Positions 6,768 through 15,200 of a stretch of DNA of 26,255 bases are shown one piece after another. Source of the DNA: JAJZQD01 sp021847735 (GTDB taxonomy: Bacteria; Bacillota; Thermincolia; Thermincolales; UBA2595); the NCBI GenBank assembly GCA_027324025.1, contig DAHVYW010000091.1, positions 1 through 26,255 on the forward strand, in the 5' to 3' direction. How positions within the stretch are numbered: position 1 is the stretch's first letter; every line of letters starts with the position of its first letter. A model generated the notes under the pieces. That model made no database searches, was not told the origin of the DNA, and saw nothing but the letters and a program-made list of their open reading frames with translations. A program made the position numbers and the translations under genes.

Positions 6768-8180
6768 TTATTCGAGCAAAAACTTGCTCTGCTTGTCCGG
6801 CATGGGTATTTCAATGGGATAATCACCGTCAAAACACGCCGTGCAAAAAGTACACTGGGGCATCTTTTTACCAAATACCTTTAGTAAACCTTCCTGACTC
6901 AGGTAATGCAGCCCGTCGGCGCCGATAAACTTCCGCACCCCGTCAACAGACATTTCCGAAGCTATCAGTTCCTTCCGAACCGATATGTCAATACCGTAGT
7001 AACACGGGTGAATGATAGGAGGTGAACTGACACACATATGAACCTCTTCGGCACCGCTGCTTTTGAGCATACTGACCATTTTACCGCTGGTAGTGCCACG
7101 GACGATGGAGTCATCCACCATCAGGACCCGTTTGCCCCGCAGGACATTTTTAATGGGGTTAAGCTTCAATCTAACCGCCAGCTCCCGCATTTCCTGATTA
7201 GGCTGGATAAAAGTACGTCCAATATAGCGGTTTTTCATCAAACCCTCTTCAAAGGGAATCCCGGATTCCTCCGAATACCCGCGGGCTGCCGCTGTCCCGG
7301 AATCCGGCACGGAAATTACTATATCAACCTCTACCGGATACTCCCTGGCCAACTGCCGCCCCATTTCCCGGCGCACCTGGTTGACCTGGAAACCGTCTAT
7401 CACACTGTCCGGGCGGGCAAAGTAAATAAATTCGAAAATACAGGTGGCCTGCCTCTTGGCTGCCATCTTTTTGATGGAATTGAGCCCTTTGTCGCTTATA
7501 ACCACAATTTCACCGGGCTCCACATCCCGTACCAGTTCCGCGCCAATAGTATCCAAAGCGCAGGATTCTGAGGCCAGGATATAAGCGTCACCCATTTTGC
7601 CTATACACAGAGGCCGCACACCGTATGGGTCCCGGACACCGATAAGCTTATCCTCGGTCATCACCACCAGGGAATAGGAACCTTTGATATCAAGCATGCA
7701 TTTAAGGATTGCGTCTTCTATTTTGTTCTGGCTGTACCTGGCAATTAGATTAACAATAACCTCACTGTCATTGGTGGACTGGAACACCGACCCGTGGGCA
7801 GCCAAAGAACCCCTCAATTTACCGATATTAGTGAGGTTACCGTTATGGGCCAGGGCAAGCATGCCATTGGCATAGTAACAAACCAGTGGTTGGGCATTGA
7901 TGACCAGGCTGGAACCTGTCGTGGAATAACGCACATGGCCTACTGCCATATGACCTGTCAGGCGGGCCAAAACCCCCTCGGAAAACACCTCTGGGACAAG
8001 TCCCATATTTTTATGGAGCCTGATACCATGACCGTCAGTCACGGCGATGCCGGCACTTTCCTGGCCCCGGTGTTGCAGTGCATACAACCCGTAGTAGGTC
8101 AGGCGGGAAACGTCAAGGCCCGGCCCATATATACCGAAAATCCCGCACTCTTCCTTGGGTTTATCGGAAAAAATCGACAT
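6768..8180 (-). CDS. purF: Glutamine PRPP amidotransferase
   Basis: PurF makes phosphoribosylamine from PRPP and glutamine, the committed and normally feedback-inhibited step. The protein has 470 residues. MSIFSDKPKEE is an 11-residue propeptide whose removal would expose Cys12 of CGIFGIYG as the N-terminal nucleophile. Glutaminase motifs include HRGQESAGIA, GHVRYSTTGSS and LAHNGNLTN. The phosphoribosyltransferase domain has VLMVDDSIVRGTTSGKM, which binds PRPP. The cysteines in QATCIFEF, HPCYYG and CTFCTAC fit the 4Fe-4S ligands of the Bacillus-type enzyme, which suggests oxygen sensitivity. The enzyme consumes PRPP, the inferred ligand of the operon leader. Confidence 0.98.
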   Translation of the reverse strand: MSIFSDKPKEECGIFGIYGPGLDVSRLTYYGLYALQHRGQESAGIAVTDGHGIRLHKNMGLVPEVFSEGVLARLTGHMAVGHVRYSTTGSSLVINAQPLVCYYANGMLALAHNGNLTNIGKLRGSLAAHGSVFQSTNDSEVIVNLIARYSQNKIEDAILKCMLDIKGSYSLVVMTEDKLIGVRDPYGVRPLCIGKMGDAYILASESCALDTIGAELVRDVEPGEIVVISDKGLNSIKKMAAKRQATCIFEFIYFARPDSVIDGFQVNQVRREMGRQLAREYPVEVDIVISVPDSGTAAARGYSEESGIPFEEGLMKNRYIGRTFIQPNQEMRELAVRLKLNPIKNVLRGKRVLMVDDSIVRGTTSGKMVSMLKSSGAEEVHMCVSSPPIIHPCYYGIDISVRKELIASEMSVDGVRKFIGADGLHYLSQEGLLKVFGKKMPQCTFCTACFDGDYPIEIPMPDKQSKFLLE

Positions 8181-8197
8181 TTTATCGTCCTCCGCCG

Positions 8198-8917
8198 TTA
8201 AATTGTTTCCCCGGTTAACCTTTTCAGTATTTCTTTATAAGCCTCTTCAACATTGCCCAGATCCCTGCGGAACCTGTCCTTGTCAAGCTTCTCCCTGGTC
8301 TCAACATCCCAGAACCGGCAGGTATCAGGTGATATTTCGTCAGCCAGGATGACCTGCCCCTTATGCACCCCAAATTCAAGCTTGAAATCAATAAGGTCAA
8401 TTTTCTTATCTTTGAGATACTCTCTCAGGATGGTGTTAACCTTAAGGGCTATTTCGGCGCATACCTTCATCTGTTCAGGTGTGGCCAAGTCAAGGACCTG
8501 GATGTGGTAGTCATTGATTAAAGGGTCGCCGAGGGCGTCGTCTTTGTAGTAGTATTCAAGAACCGTTTTGGGGAGCATGGTCCCTTCCGGGAGCCCAATC
8601 CTCTTGGACAGCGACCCGGCCGCAATATTCCTGACAACAACCTCCACCAGGACTATTTTTACCGCCTTCACTACCTGCTCCCGGTCGTTAATCTGTTCGA
8701 CCAGGTGGGTCGGAATCCCTTTGCCCTCCAGCAATTTAAAGAAGTGGGTCGTTATCTTGTTGTTGAGAACGCCCTTATTCATTATGGTGCCTTTTTTCTT
8801 GCCGTCAAAGGCCGTGGCATCATCCTTATACTCTATCCAGTACAGGTCCGGGTCGCTGGTTTTAAAGACCTTCTTAGCTTTGCCCTCGTAAAGCTGTTCG
8901 AGTTTTTGAACACCCAT
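8198..8917 (-). CDS. purC: SAICAR synthetase
   Basis: PurC ligates aspartate to CAIR with ATP to form SAICAR. The 239 residues match the short bacterial enzyme. Motifs include LYEGKAKKVF at the N-terminus, the DDATAFDGKKKG segment, EVVVRNIAAGSLSKR, DFKLEFG, and ILADEISPDTCRFWD, which is the family signature near the C-terminus. The start ATG has AGGAGG seven bases upstream. It lies 32 nt after purB, the second-largest gap in the operon, and 17 nt before purF. Confidence 0.97.
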   Translation of the reverse strand: MGVQKLEQLYEGKAKKVFKTSDPDLYWIEYKDDATAFDGKKKGTIMNKGVLNNKITTHFFKLLEGKGIPTHLVEQINDREQVVKAVKIVLVEVVVRNIAAGSLSKRIGLPEGTMLPKTVLEYYYKDDALGDPLINDYHIQVLDLATPEQMKVCAEIALKVNTILREYLKDKKIDLIDFKLEFGVHKGQVILADEISPDTCRFWDVETREKLDKDRFRRDLGNVEEAYKEILKRLTGETI

Positions 8918-8949
8918 AGTATTACCTCCTTAATTGTGCGATTGCATAT

Positions 8950-10242
8950 TTACAGCCCGAAACGGGCAAAAATCATGTCCACGTGGCGTAAATACCACTT
9001 ATGATCAAACAGTTCGCGCAATTCCTGTTCAGAAATCAGTTCCATTACTTCTTTGTCAGCTAACAGTAAATCAAGATAATTTTGTTTGGTGGCCCATACC
9101 TGCATAGCATTTCGCTGAACCAGCTCGTAAGACCGCTCCCTGAGGATGCCTTTATCTACAAGGGCCAGCAGGAGCCGCCCTGAGTAAATCAGTCCCCTGG
9201 TCTTGTTGAGGTTTTCCATCATTGCATCTGGGTAAACCAACAGGTTGTCGATTACCTTAATGAGCAGGTGCAGCATGTAATCCAGTAAAATAGTGCTGTC
9301 TGGGACAATAACCCGCTCGACAGATGAATGGGAAATGTCCCGCTCGTGCCAGAGGGCTACATTTTCCAGGGCCGCCAGGGCGTTGCCCCTTAGTACCCGG
9401 GCCAAGCCCGAAATCCGTTCATTTGTGATGGGGTTGCGCTTGTGGGGCATGGCCGAAGAACCCTTTTGCCCTTTGCCGAAATACTCCTCAGCCTCCCGGA
9501 TATCTGTCCTCTGCAGGTTCCTTAATTCAGTGGCAATCTTCTCTAAAGTGGCGCCGGTGACTGCTAATGTTGACATATATTCAGCATGCCGGTCCCGCTG
9601 GATGACCTGGGTCGCAATAGGCGCCGGTGTGAGCCCAAGTTTGGCGCAAATCCTGGTTTCCACTTCAGGGTTTATATTAGCATAAGTACCTACAGCACCT
9701 GATATTTTACCGACACTGATCGTCTTAACAGCCCTTTTCAGCCTTTCCAGGTTCCTGTCCGTTTCGGCCAGCCATAACAGCATCTTCATTCCAAAAGTCA
9801 TAGGTTCGGCGTGAATCCCGTGGGTGCGCCCAATCATCGGGGTATATTTGTATTCTTTAGCCTTGGCTTTAATTTTCTCCCGCAGAGTCTCAAGCTTCCC
9901 TATCAGGTGCTCGCCGGCCTCTTTCATCAGGAGACACAGGGCCGTGTCACCCACATCAGATGAGGTCATGCCAAGATGGACATACTTGGAGTCCTCACCT
10001 ACGTATTCCGCAACACAGGTCAGAAAAGCTATTACATCATGGTTTGTTACGGCTTCTATTTCCTCTATTCTCGGGACATTAAAATCGGCCTTTTCCCTGA
10101 TATTTTTGGCCGCTTCCGCAGGAATTTCACCCAACTCGGCCATGGCCTCTGCGGCAGCAATCTCAATATCCAGCCACTTCCGGAACTTATTTTCCAAATC
10201 CCAAATCCGTCCCATCTCAGGCCTGGTGTAACGATCAATCAT
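8950..10242 (-). CDS. purB: Adenylosuccinate lyase
   Basis: PurB removes fumarate both from SAICAR (giving AICAR) and from adenylosuccinate (giving AMP), so it serves IMP and AMP synthesis. The 430 residues are normal for the Bacillus-type enzyme. The aspartase/fumarase superfamily signature GSSAMPHKRNPI is present. TSSDVGDTA and GRTHGIHAEPMTFG mark the active site, the latter with the catalytic His. The N-terminus IDRYTRPEMGRIWDLENKF is typical. It begins nine bases after the purE stop. Confidence 0.97.
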   Translation of the reverse strand: MIDRYTRPEMGRIWDLENKFRKWLDIEIAAAEAMAELGEIPAEAAKNIREKADFNVPRIEEIEAVTNHDVIAFLTCVAEYVGEDSKYVHLGMTSSDVGDTALCLLMKEAGEHLIGKLETLREKIKAKAKEYKYTPMIGRTHGIHAEPMTFGMKMLLWLAETDRNLERLKRAVKTISVGKISGAVGTYANINPEVETRICAKLGLTPAPIATQVIQRDRHAEYMSTLAVTGATLEKIATELRNLQRTDIREAEEYFGKGQKGSSAMPHKRNPITNERISGLARVLRGNALAALENVALWHERDISHSSVERVIVPDSTILLDYMLHLLIKVIDNLLVYPDAMMENLNKTRGLIYSGRLLLALVDKGILRERSYELVQRNAMQVWATKQNYLDLLLADKEVMELISEQELRELFDHKWYLRHVDMIFARFGL

Positions 10243-10251
10243 TGCAATCCC

Positions 10252-10773
10252 TCACTTCTTCTCACTAAGATACCCCTCAATACCCAGCCGTTCAAGTTTG
10301 ATGGCTTTGGCATTAACCTCGTCAGCAAGCTGCTGCCTATATATCTTTACCTTTTCACCAATTTCCGGGTATTTTACACTAAGTACCTGGGCGGCAAAAA
10401 TACCGGCATTTTTGGCCCCGTTCACAGCCATTGTAGCTACTGGAATCCCGGGAGGCATTTGAACTATGGCGTATAAGGCGTCGGTCCCTGCCAAAGCCCC
10501 CGATTGTATAGGCACCCCAATTACGGGCAGGATTGTAGATGCCGCAATAACTCCCGGCAGGTGAGCAGCCATGCCGGCGCCTGCAATAATCACTTTCAAA
10601 CCGCGTTCTTCGACGGATTTGGCATACTGGGCAGTCTTTTCCGGTACCCGGTGGGCCGAGGAGATAACCACTTCACTCTCGATGCCAAGCTGTTTGAGGA
10701 TATCTACCGCGCCTTTCATGACCGGCAGGTCTGAATCACTTCCCATAACAATACCCACAAGGGGTTTAGCCAT
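10252..10773 (-). CDS. purE: Phosphoribosylaminoimidazole carboxylase subunit PurE
   Basis: PurE makes CAIR, either by moving the carboxylate of N5-CAIR (the PurK product) or by direct use of AIR and CO2. The 173 residues include GIVMGSDSDLPVMK, VISSAHRVPEKT and AGAGMAAHLPGVIAA. Many class I enzymes have AHRTP and GAGGAAHLPG at these sites, so two residues differ here. No purK lies in this operon although every other IMP gene is present in the window, so direct carboxylation is possible. It is the first gene of the operon; AGAGGGAGGG is a strong ribosome site just upstream of the ATG and just past the leader hairpin. Confidence 0.95.
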   Translation of the reverse strand: MAKPLVGIVMGSDSDLPVMKGAVDILKQLGIESEVVISSAHRVPEKTAQYAKSVEERGLKVIIAGAGMAAHLPGVIAASTILPVIGVPIQSGALAGTDALYAIVQMPPGIPVATMAVNGAKNAGIFAAQVLSVKYPEIGEKVKIYRQQLADEVNAKAIKLERLGIEGYLSEKK

Positions 10774-10803
10774 TTTTAACCCTCCCTCTCAAGAAATAAA
10801 TTT

Positions 10804-10855
10804 AGCCCAGGCAGGCAGATTTCATTCAATCGAGTGAAACCTACCCGTCTGGGCT
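10804..10855 (-). terminator. Leader hairpin (expression platform) of the purE riboswitch
   Basis: On the minus strand AGCCCAG pairs with CTGGGCT at the ends of a 52-nt hairpin. It is extended inward by imperfect pairs and TTTCA/TGAAA. Its 5' arm uses GTAGGTTTCAC, the same bases that form the 3' strand of the aptamer P1 stem, so the two structures exclude each other. The sequence after it (TAAATTTATTTC) is T-rich but not a clean T-run, so it may be a weak terminator. The ribosome site lies outside it. Confidence 0.65.
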
Positions 10856-10937
10856 TTTATCCCATCGGTGTAGTGTTTGTCAACACCTGTGCCACTTGGA
10901 CCAAACCTGGAGTCGCCCAGTGGAACCCTAGGCACAC
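10834..10937 (-). promoter_or_regulatory. ykkC-class riboswitch, probable PRPP-sensing type
   Basis: On the minus strand the leader has the ykkC core in order: GCCTAGGGTTCC, then CAGGTTTGGTCCAAG (usual form CTGGTCCGAGAG), then ACACCGATGGGATAAAAGCCC (usual form ACGG.GGGAUAAAAGCCC). GTGTGCCTA at the 5' end pairs with TAGGTTTCAC at the 3' end as P1. ykkC RNAs split by ligand: guanidine (exporters, carboxylases), ppGpp (amino-acid genes) and PRPP (purine genes). Position directly in front of a pur operon indicates the PRPP subtype. In that class PRPP binding turns expression on. I see no guanine aptamer between the promoter and this element, although PRPP aptamers often come in tandem with one. 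The class is clear; the ligand is inferred. Confidence 0.82.
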
Positions 10938-10941
10938 TTTC

Positions 10942-10974
10942 CCTCATACGGGCGAATTTTCCCGTAAAAACGAG
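10942..10974 (-). other. Hairpin just upstream of the ykkC aptamer
   Basis: On the minus strand TACGGG and CCCGTA form a stem with an 8-nt loop, flanked by CTC/GAG. It lies between the promoter and the aptamer and is part of the leader RNA. It may help the aptamer fold; it does not match a guanine aptamer. Confidence 0.45.
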
Positions 10975-10994
10975 ATTTACTTTTATACAGCTTT

Positions 10995-11023
10995 ATCTTA
11001 ACAAACCTGATAAGACAAGTCAA
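10995..11023 (-). promoter_or_regulatory. Sigma-A type promoter of the pur operon
   Basis: Read on the minus strand: TTGACT (11023-11018), 17 bases, then TAAGAT (11000-10995). Transcription would start near 10988, about 50 bases upstream of the ykkC aptamer, giving a leader of roughly 215 nt before purE. Confidence 0.75.
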
Positions 11024-11110
11024 TATTAAAACCCCAACAATCTCTGTCCCAGACCTTGGATTGTGCCACATTCCCACATTTTGCCTAGCTGTAAAATATT
11101 TTATAGTTTT

Positions 11111-11225
11111 ATCCCAATTCCAAGACTCCACCTTCTATTAGGTGGAGTTTCCACTTTTCTGCTTCAGTGGGGGTAGAGTCCCCCACTGAAGTTTCGATGT
11201 TCAGCTTTAGCTGAACGAGTTCACT
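11111..11225 (+). repeat. 115-bp inverted-repeat element, left copy
   Basis: This copy is identical over 115 bp to the reverse complement of 17043-17157. It contains three perfect hairpins: ACTCCACCT/AGGTGGAGT (125-133 and 140-148 of the 11,000s), CTTCAGTGGGGG/CCCCCACTGAAG (11162-11173/11180-11191) and GTTCAGCT/AGCTGAAC (11199-11206/11209-11216). It ends in GTTCACT. No protein is encoded. Stacked subterminal hairpins and a terminal GTTCAC recall the ends of IS200/IS605-type elements, so a non-autonomous (MITE/PATE-like) derivative is likely. It ends nine bases before the -35 box of the next gene. Confidence 0.85.
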
Positions 11226-11233
11226 TTTAGGAT

Positions 11234-11262
11234 TTGACAATGTAATCACGATAAATTATGAT
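11234..11262 (+). promoter_or_regulatory. Strong sigma-A type promoter
   Basis: TTGACA (11234-11239), 17 bases, TATGAT (11257-11262). It drives the two small genes at 11307-12028 and sits right against the left repeat element. Confidence 0.8.
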
Positions 11263-11306
11263 ATAATTAATTACGACACTGAGTAGTAGTTTTGGGGGTG
11301 TACTAG

Positions 11307-11783
11307 ATGAAGAAGCTAATCGGAATACTATTGGTCGCCATTTTGCTGGGCTCCGGGTATTGGGCCTGGTCCGGCTTACAAGGCGCACAGACTGGGGCAA
11401 CGAACTCCGCCGGCCGGCAAAGCCTGGCAATGGAGAAAAGCAACGATGCCAACAACGTAACCGCCGATGTTACGTTTTTAACCCCACAGGGGAAGGCTTC
11501 AGACAACAAACTTACTTTTCGGATTAGGCTAAACACCCATATGGTGCCCTTAAGCAGCTATGATATTGCTAAATCGGCAGCGGTGTCGAGCCCCACCGGA
11601 ATAGCTGCCACGGGTTTCTCATGGAAACCCGAATCCGAGCAAAGCCACCACAGGTCCGGTTTGCTGACTGTGCCCAACAACGGGTTATGGGGCCCCAACA
11701 CGGAGTGGCTCAGCCTGGAGCTGAAAAACCTTGCCGGGATGCCGTCCCGGGAATTCCGGTGGCAGGGAAATGAAATGCGTTAA
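11307..11783 (+). CDS. Secreted or membrane-anchored protein of unknown function
   Basis: The 158-residue protein begins MKKLIGILLVAILLGSGYW, an uncleaved anchor or signal segment at residues 3-22. A 30-residue polar linker follows, then a domain of probable beta strands (ADVTFLTPQ, KLTFRIRLNTHMVPL, ATGFSWKPES, LSLELKNLAG). A paired SHHRSG lies mid-domain. GGGGGTG precedes the ATG by seven bases. I do not recognise the family. The next gene overlaps or abuts it and encodes a DUF2933-like protein with a His-rich tail, so a role in metal (copper-type) handling at the membrane is a guess from context. The stop overlaps an in-frame ATG of the next gene as TAATG. Confidence 0.75.
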   Translation: MKKLIGILLVAILLGSGYWAWSGLQGAQTGATNSAGRQSLAMEKSNDANNVTADVTFLTPQGKASDNKLTFRIRLNTHMVPLSSYDIAKSAAVSSPTGIAATGFSWKPESEQSHHRSGLLTVPNNGLWGPNTEWLSLELKNLAGMPSREFRWQGNEMR

Positions 11784-11797
11784 TGGGAGGTAAGGAA

Positions 11798-12028
11798 ATG
11801 GCTTCAAAAGGAAGGCACGGAATATCTCACTGGCTGATGCTGGCATGCTGCCTGGTAATGGTTGGGGCGGTGTTCCTCGCTGGAGGTCTGGGCGGCAAAG
11901 GAGGCTGGAGTTGGATGTTAGTTCTTCTCTGTCCCCTGGCCCATCTATTCATGATGCGGGGGGGCCACCAACACGGAACCGATTGTCACGAGACCGAACA
12001 GAAAGCCGACGGTAACAATCCAGGCTAA
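11798..12028 (+). CDS. DUF2933-like small membrane protein with His-rich tail
   Basis: A 76-residue protein with two membrane segments (HWLMLACCLVMVGAVFLAG and WSWMLVLLCPLAHLF), followed by MMRGGHQHGTDCH. The CPLAHLFMMRGGH stretch is the hallmark of DUF2933 proteins, which are often found with copper or heavy-metal genes. The His and Cys residues after the second segment could bind metal. I chose ATG 11798 because GGGAGG lies eight bases upstream; the in-frame ATG at 11783 overlaps the previous stop and has no separate site. Co-transcribed with the gene before it. Confidence 0.75.
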   Translation: MASKGRHGISHWLMLACCLVMVGAVFLAGGLGGKGGWSWMLVLLCPLAHLFMMRGGHQHGTDCHETEQKADGNNPG

Positions 12029-12086
12029 ATTTGTATATAAGTAATAGCAGGTGTGTTTAATTTTTACCCGAAAGGGGGTGACGTTA

Positions 12087-12143
12087 ATGGTTCGTAAACA
12101 ATGGTTGCTCCGGGCAGTGGCGCACTGTAAAGAAGGCTGCTGA
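12087..12143 (+). CDS. Possible 18-residue small protein
   Basis: AAGGGGGTG (12072-12080), seven bases before ATG 12087, is a near-ideal ribosome site. The reading frame is MVRKQWLLRAVAHCKEGC then TGA. It ends in HCKEGC, a His-Cys-x3-Cys arrangement. It lies between the DUF2933-like gene and a shared terminator, so it could be transcribed with that operon. The length makes chance possible; the ribosome site is the main evidence. Confidence 0.3.
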   Translation: MVRKQWLLRAVAHCKEGC

Positions 12144-12167
12144 CGTCATTTCAAGATTGAAGATAAA

Positions 12168-12214
12168 AAAAAAGGCTGCAACTCGGTAAAAGAGTGCAGC
12201 CTTTTGTTTTTTTT
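12168..12214. terminator. Bidirectional terminator between the small operon and purL
   Basis: AAAAGGCTGC (12170-12179) and GCAGCCTTTT (12196-12205) form a 10-bp stem extended by ACTC/GAGT. It is followed by a T-run on the plus strand and by nine T on the minus strand. It ends both the 11307-12143 transcript and purL. Confidence 0.9.
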
Positions 12215-15200
12215 ACTTAAAATATCCCACCCCGGCTTCAAATATTTTTTGGTCTTTCGCTCCCGGGACATTAACCGCCACATTAGTACCAACCCGTTCC
12301 GAGTGTCCCATTTTGCCTAAAATCCTGCCGTCAGGGCTGGTAATTCCCTCAACTGCATGCATTGAATTATTGGGATTAAAGGAAATGTCGTAGGTGGGTT
12401 TGCCGTCAAGGTCCACATACTGGGTGGCCACCTGGCCATTGCTCAGGAGAATGCGGATTTCCTTCTCACCGGCCACAAATCTGCCCTCACCGTGGGAAAT
12501 AGGGATGGTGTGGATATCCCCGGCATTAACGTTGCTAAACCACGGAGAAAGGGTGGAAACCACCTTGGTCCTGACGAGGCAGGAAGCGTGGCGCCCGATG
12601 GAATTGAAGGTAAGAGTGGGACAGTTTTCGGTGATATCCCGGATTTCTCCGTAAGGCACCAGACCTAGTTTAATCAGCGCCTGGAAGCCGTTACAGATAC
12701 CCAGCATCAGCCCATCTCTCTGTTGGAGGAGTTTCATCACAGCCTCTTTTACTTTGGGGTTTCTAAAGATAGTGGCGATAAACTTCCCTGAGCCGTCAGG
12801 TTCATCCCCGGCACTAAAGCCCCCCGGAAGCATGATAATTTGCGAGTTCTCTATTTTCCTGACCATTTCATTGACAGACCCTTCAATTTCCACAGCCGTG
12901 AGATTCCTTATAACGAGAGTGTCAACCAGCCCCCCGGCTTTTTCAAAGGCCCTGGCGGTATCATATTCGCAGTTGGTCCCTGGGAAAACCGGCAGGAATA
13001 TCCTTGGCCTGGCCACGTTAATGGCAGGTTTACCGGGATTTCTCTTATCAAACAGCATGGTCTCCGGTTGTCCCGAAAGGGTCTCTGCTTTGGTGGGGAA
13101 AATCTTTTCCAGGGGTTTTGTCCACTCATTAAAGGTGTCCGCGATATCTATTTCCACGCTGTTTACGGCAATGGCAGCCTTGTCCCGGGTTCGCCCAATT
13201 ACTGTGTATACCGCACCGTCGAGGACTTTACTGATATCAATTTTTTCATCAATTTCCAGCAGTATAGAACCGCAGTCAGGGGTAAACAGGCTCCTGGGGT
13301 TGATATATTCAGCAAAGTCCATGCCGATTCTATTGCCAAAACTCATTTTGCTTATTGCGGCTGCCAGCCCGCCTGTTCTGACAGTGTGGGCCGCCAGGAC
13401 ACATCCCCCCCGGATGAGCTCAGTTATTTTGGCGTAGTTCCGGCGAAGTTTTGTAAAATCGGGCTGTTCATTTTCATCCCTGGCCATCGGGACCAGTACC
13501 ACCTGGCTGTTAAACTGCTTAAATTCCGGGGAAACGGCCCTATTGACATCAAGGGTATCAACTGCAAAAGCAACCAGGGTCGGGGGCACATGCAAATCCT
13601 TGAATGTACCGGACATGCTGTCCTTCCCGCCAATAGCCGGGATGCCTAGTTTCTTCTGGGCATAAAAGGCTCCCAAAAGGGCGCTGAAGGGTTTCCCCCA
13701 CTTGGCGGAATCCCCGCCCAGCTTTTCAAAGTACTCCTGAAGGGTCAGCCTGACGTTTTTAAAATCCCCGCCAATGGCCACTACCTTGGCAACTGCTTCA
13801 ATAACCGCATAAAGGGCCCCGTGAAACGGGCTCCACTTTGCAAGCTGCGGGTTGTAACCGTAAGTCATGACCGTCCCCGTCCTCGTATTACCTGACAGTA
13901 ACGGTATCTTTGCCACCATTCCTTCAGCAGGGGTGGCCTGGTATTTCCCCCCAAAAGGCATGAGCACCGAACCTGCGCCTATGGTGCTGTCAAATCTCTC
14001 AACCAGACCTTTCTGGCTACATACATTCAAATCTCGTAAATTCGCCAGCCAGGCCTTATTTAAATCGGGTAATTCCCTTTCCACCTCTGCCGGGATGGTA
14101 TTAAAGTAATTCTGGCCCTCATCCGGCGCTGCCACAAAAACCCTGGTGGTCTGTTTGACACCGTTGGTGTTGAGGAAATCCCTGCTGATATCAACAATTG
14201 TCTTACCCCGCCACAGCATCTTCAGCCTGCGGGTGGAGGTTACCCTGGCGACCACGATGGCTTCCAGATTTTCTTCCCTGGCGAAGCTGATGAAGCGCTC
14301 CGCATTCTCCACTGATACAACAACCGCCATCCGCTCCTGGGATTCAGAGATAGCGAGCTCAGTACCGTCCAGTCCTTCGTATTTTTTGGGCACGTTATCG
14401 AGATTTATTTCCAGCCCGTCGGTCAATTCCCCAATGGCCACCGAAACGCCGCCGGCGCCAAAGTCGTTGCATCTCTTAATCATGGTGCTGACCTCAGGGT
14501 TTCTGAACAGTCTTTGAATCTTCCTTTCTACGGGCGGGTTCCCCTTTTGCACCTCTGCCCCACAGGTCAGGATGGACTCCTCGGTATGCTCCTTGGAGGA
14601 ACCGGTAGCCCCTCCGCAGCCGTCCCGGCCGGTTCTGCCGCCAACCAGGATGACCAAGTCACCTTCGACCGGTTTTTCCCTGACAACATTTTTCCTGGGC
14701 GCAGCTCCGATTACGGCCCCGATTTCCATCCTTTTAGCTATAAAGCCCTCATCATATACTTCAGCCACCTGACCGGTGGCAAGACCGATTTGGTTACCGT
14801 ATGAGCTATACCCGGCCGCAGCCCCAGTTGTTATTTTCCTTTGCGGCAATTTACCGGACAGGGTATCCTCTATTTTGGCCCTGGGGTCTCCACTTCCGGT
14901 AACCCGCATGGCCTGATATACGTAAGACCTACCGGATAACGGGTCCCTGATGGCTCCCCCCAGGCAGGTCGCCGCACCGCCGAAAGGTTCTATTTCCGTA
15001 GGGTGGTTATGGGTTTCATTTTTAAACATGACGAGCCATTTTTCGGCAGCCCCGTCCACATCAACATCAACTTCGATACTGCAGGCATTAATCTCCTCGG
15101 ATTCGTCCAGGTCGTGCAGCAGGCCCCGCCTGCGCAGTTCTTTCATACCCATTAAAGCTATATCCATCAGGCAAATGTCTTGCTCATTGTCCCCGTGCAC

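Noticed and set aside
7038..7571. 177-residue plus-strand ORF inside purF
   Set aside because: It is antisense to the conserved PurF catalytic domain and is explained by codon bias of the true gene.
10774..11110. Guanine/purine aptamer or PurR box upstream of purE
   Set aside because: The conserved purine-aptamer loop sequences and paired PurR boxes are not present between the promoter and the ykkC element.
12840..13649. 269-residue plus-strand ORF inside purL
   Set aside because: It is a long antisense shadow of the conserved PurL frame, with no ribosome site or family match.
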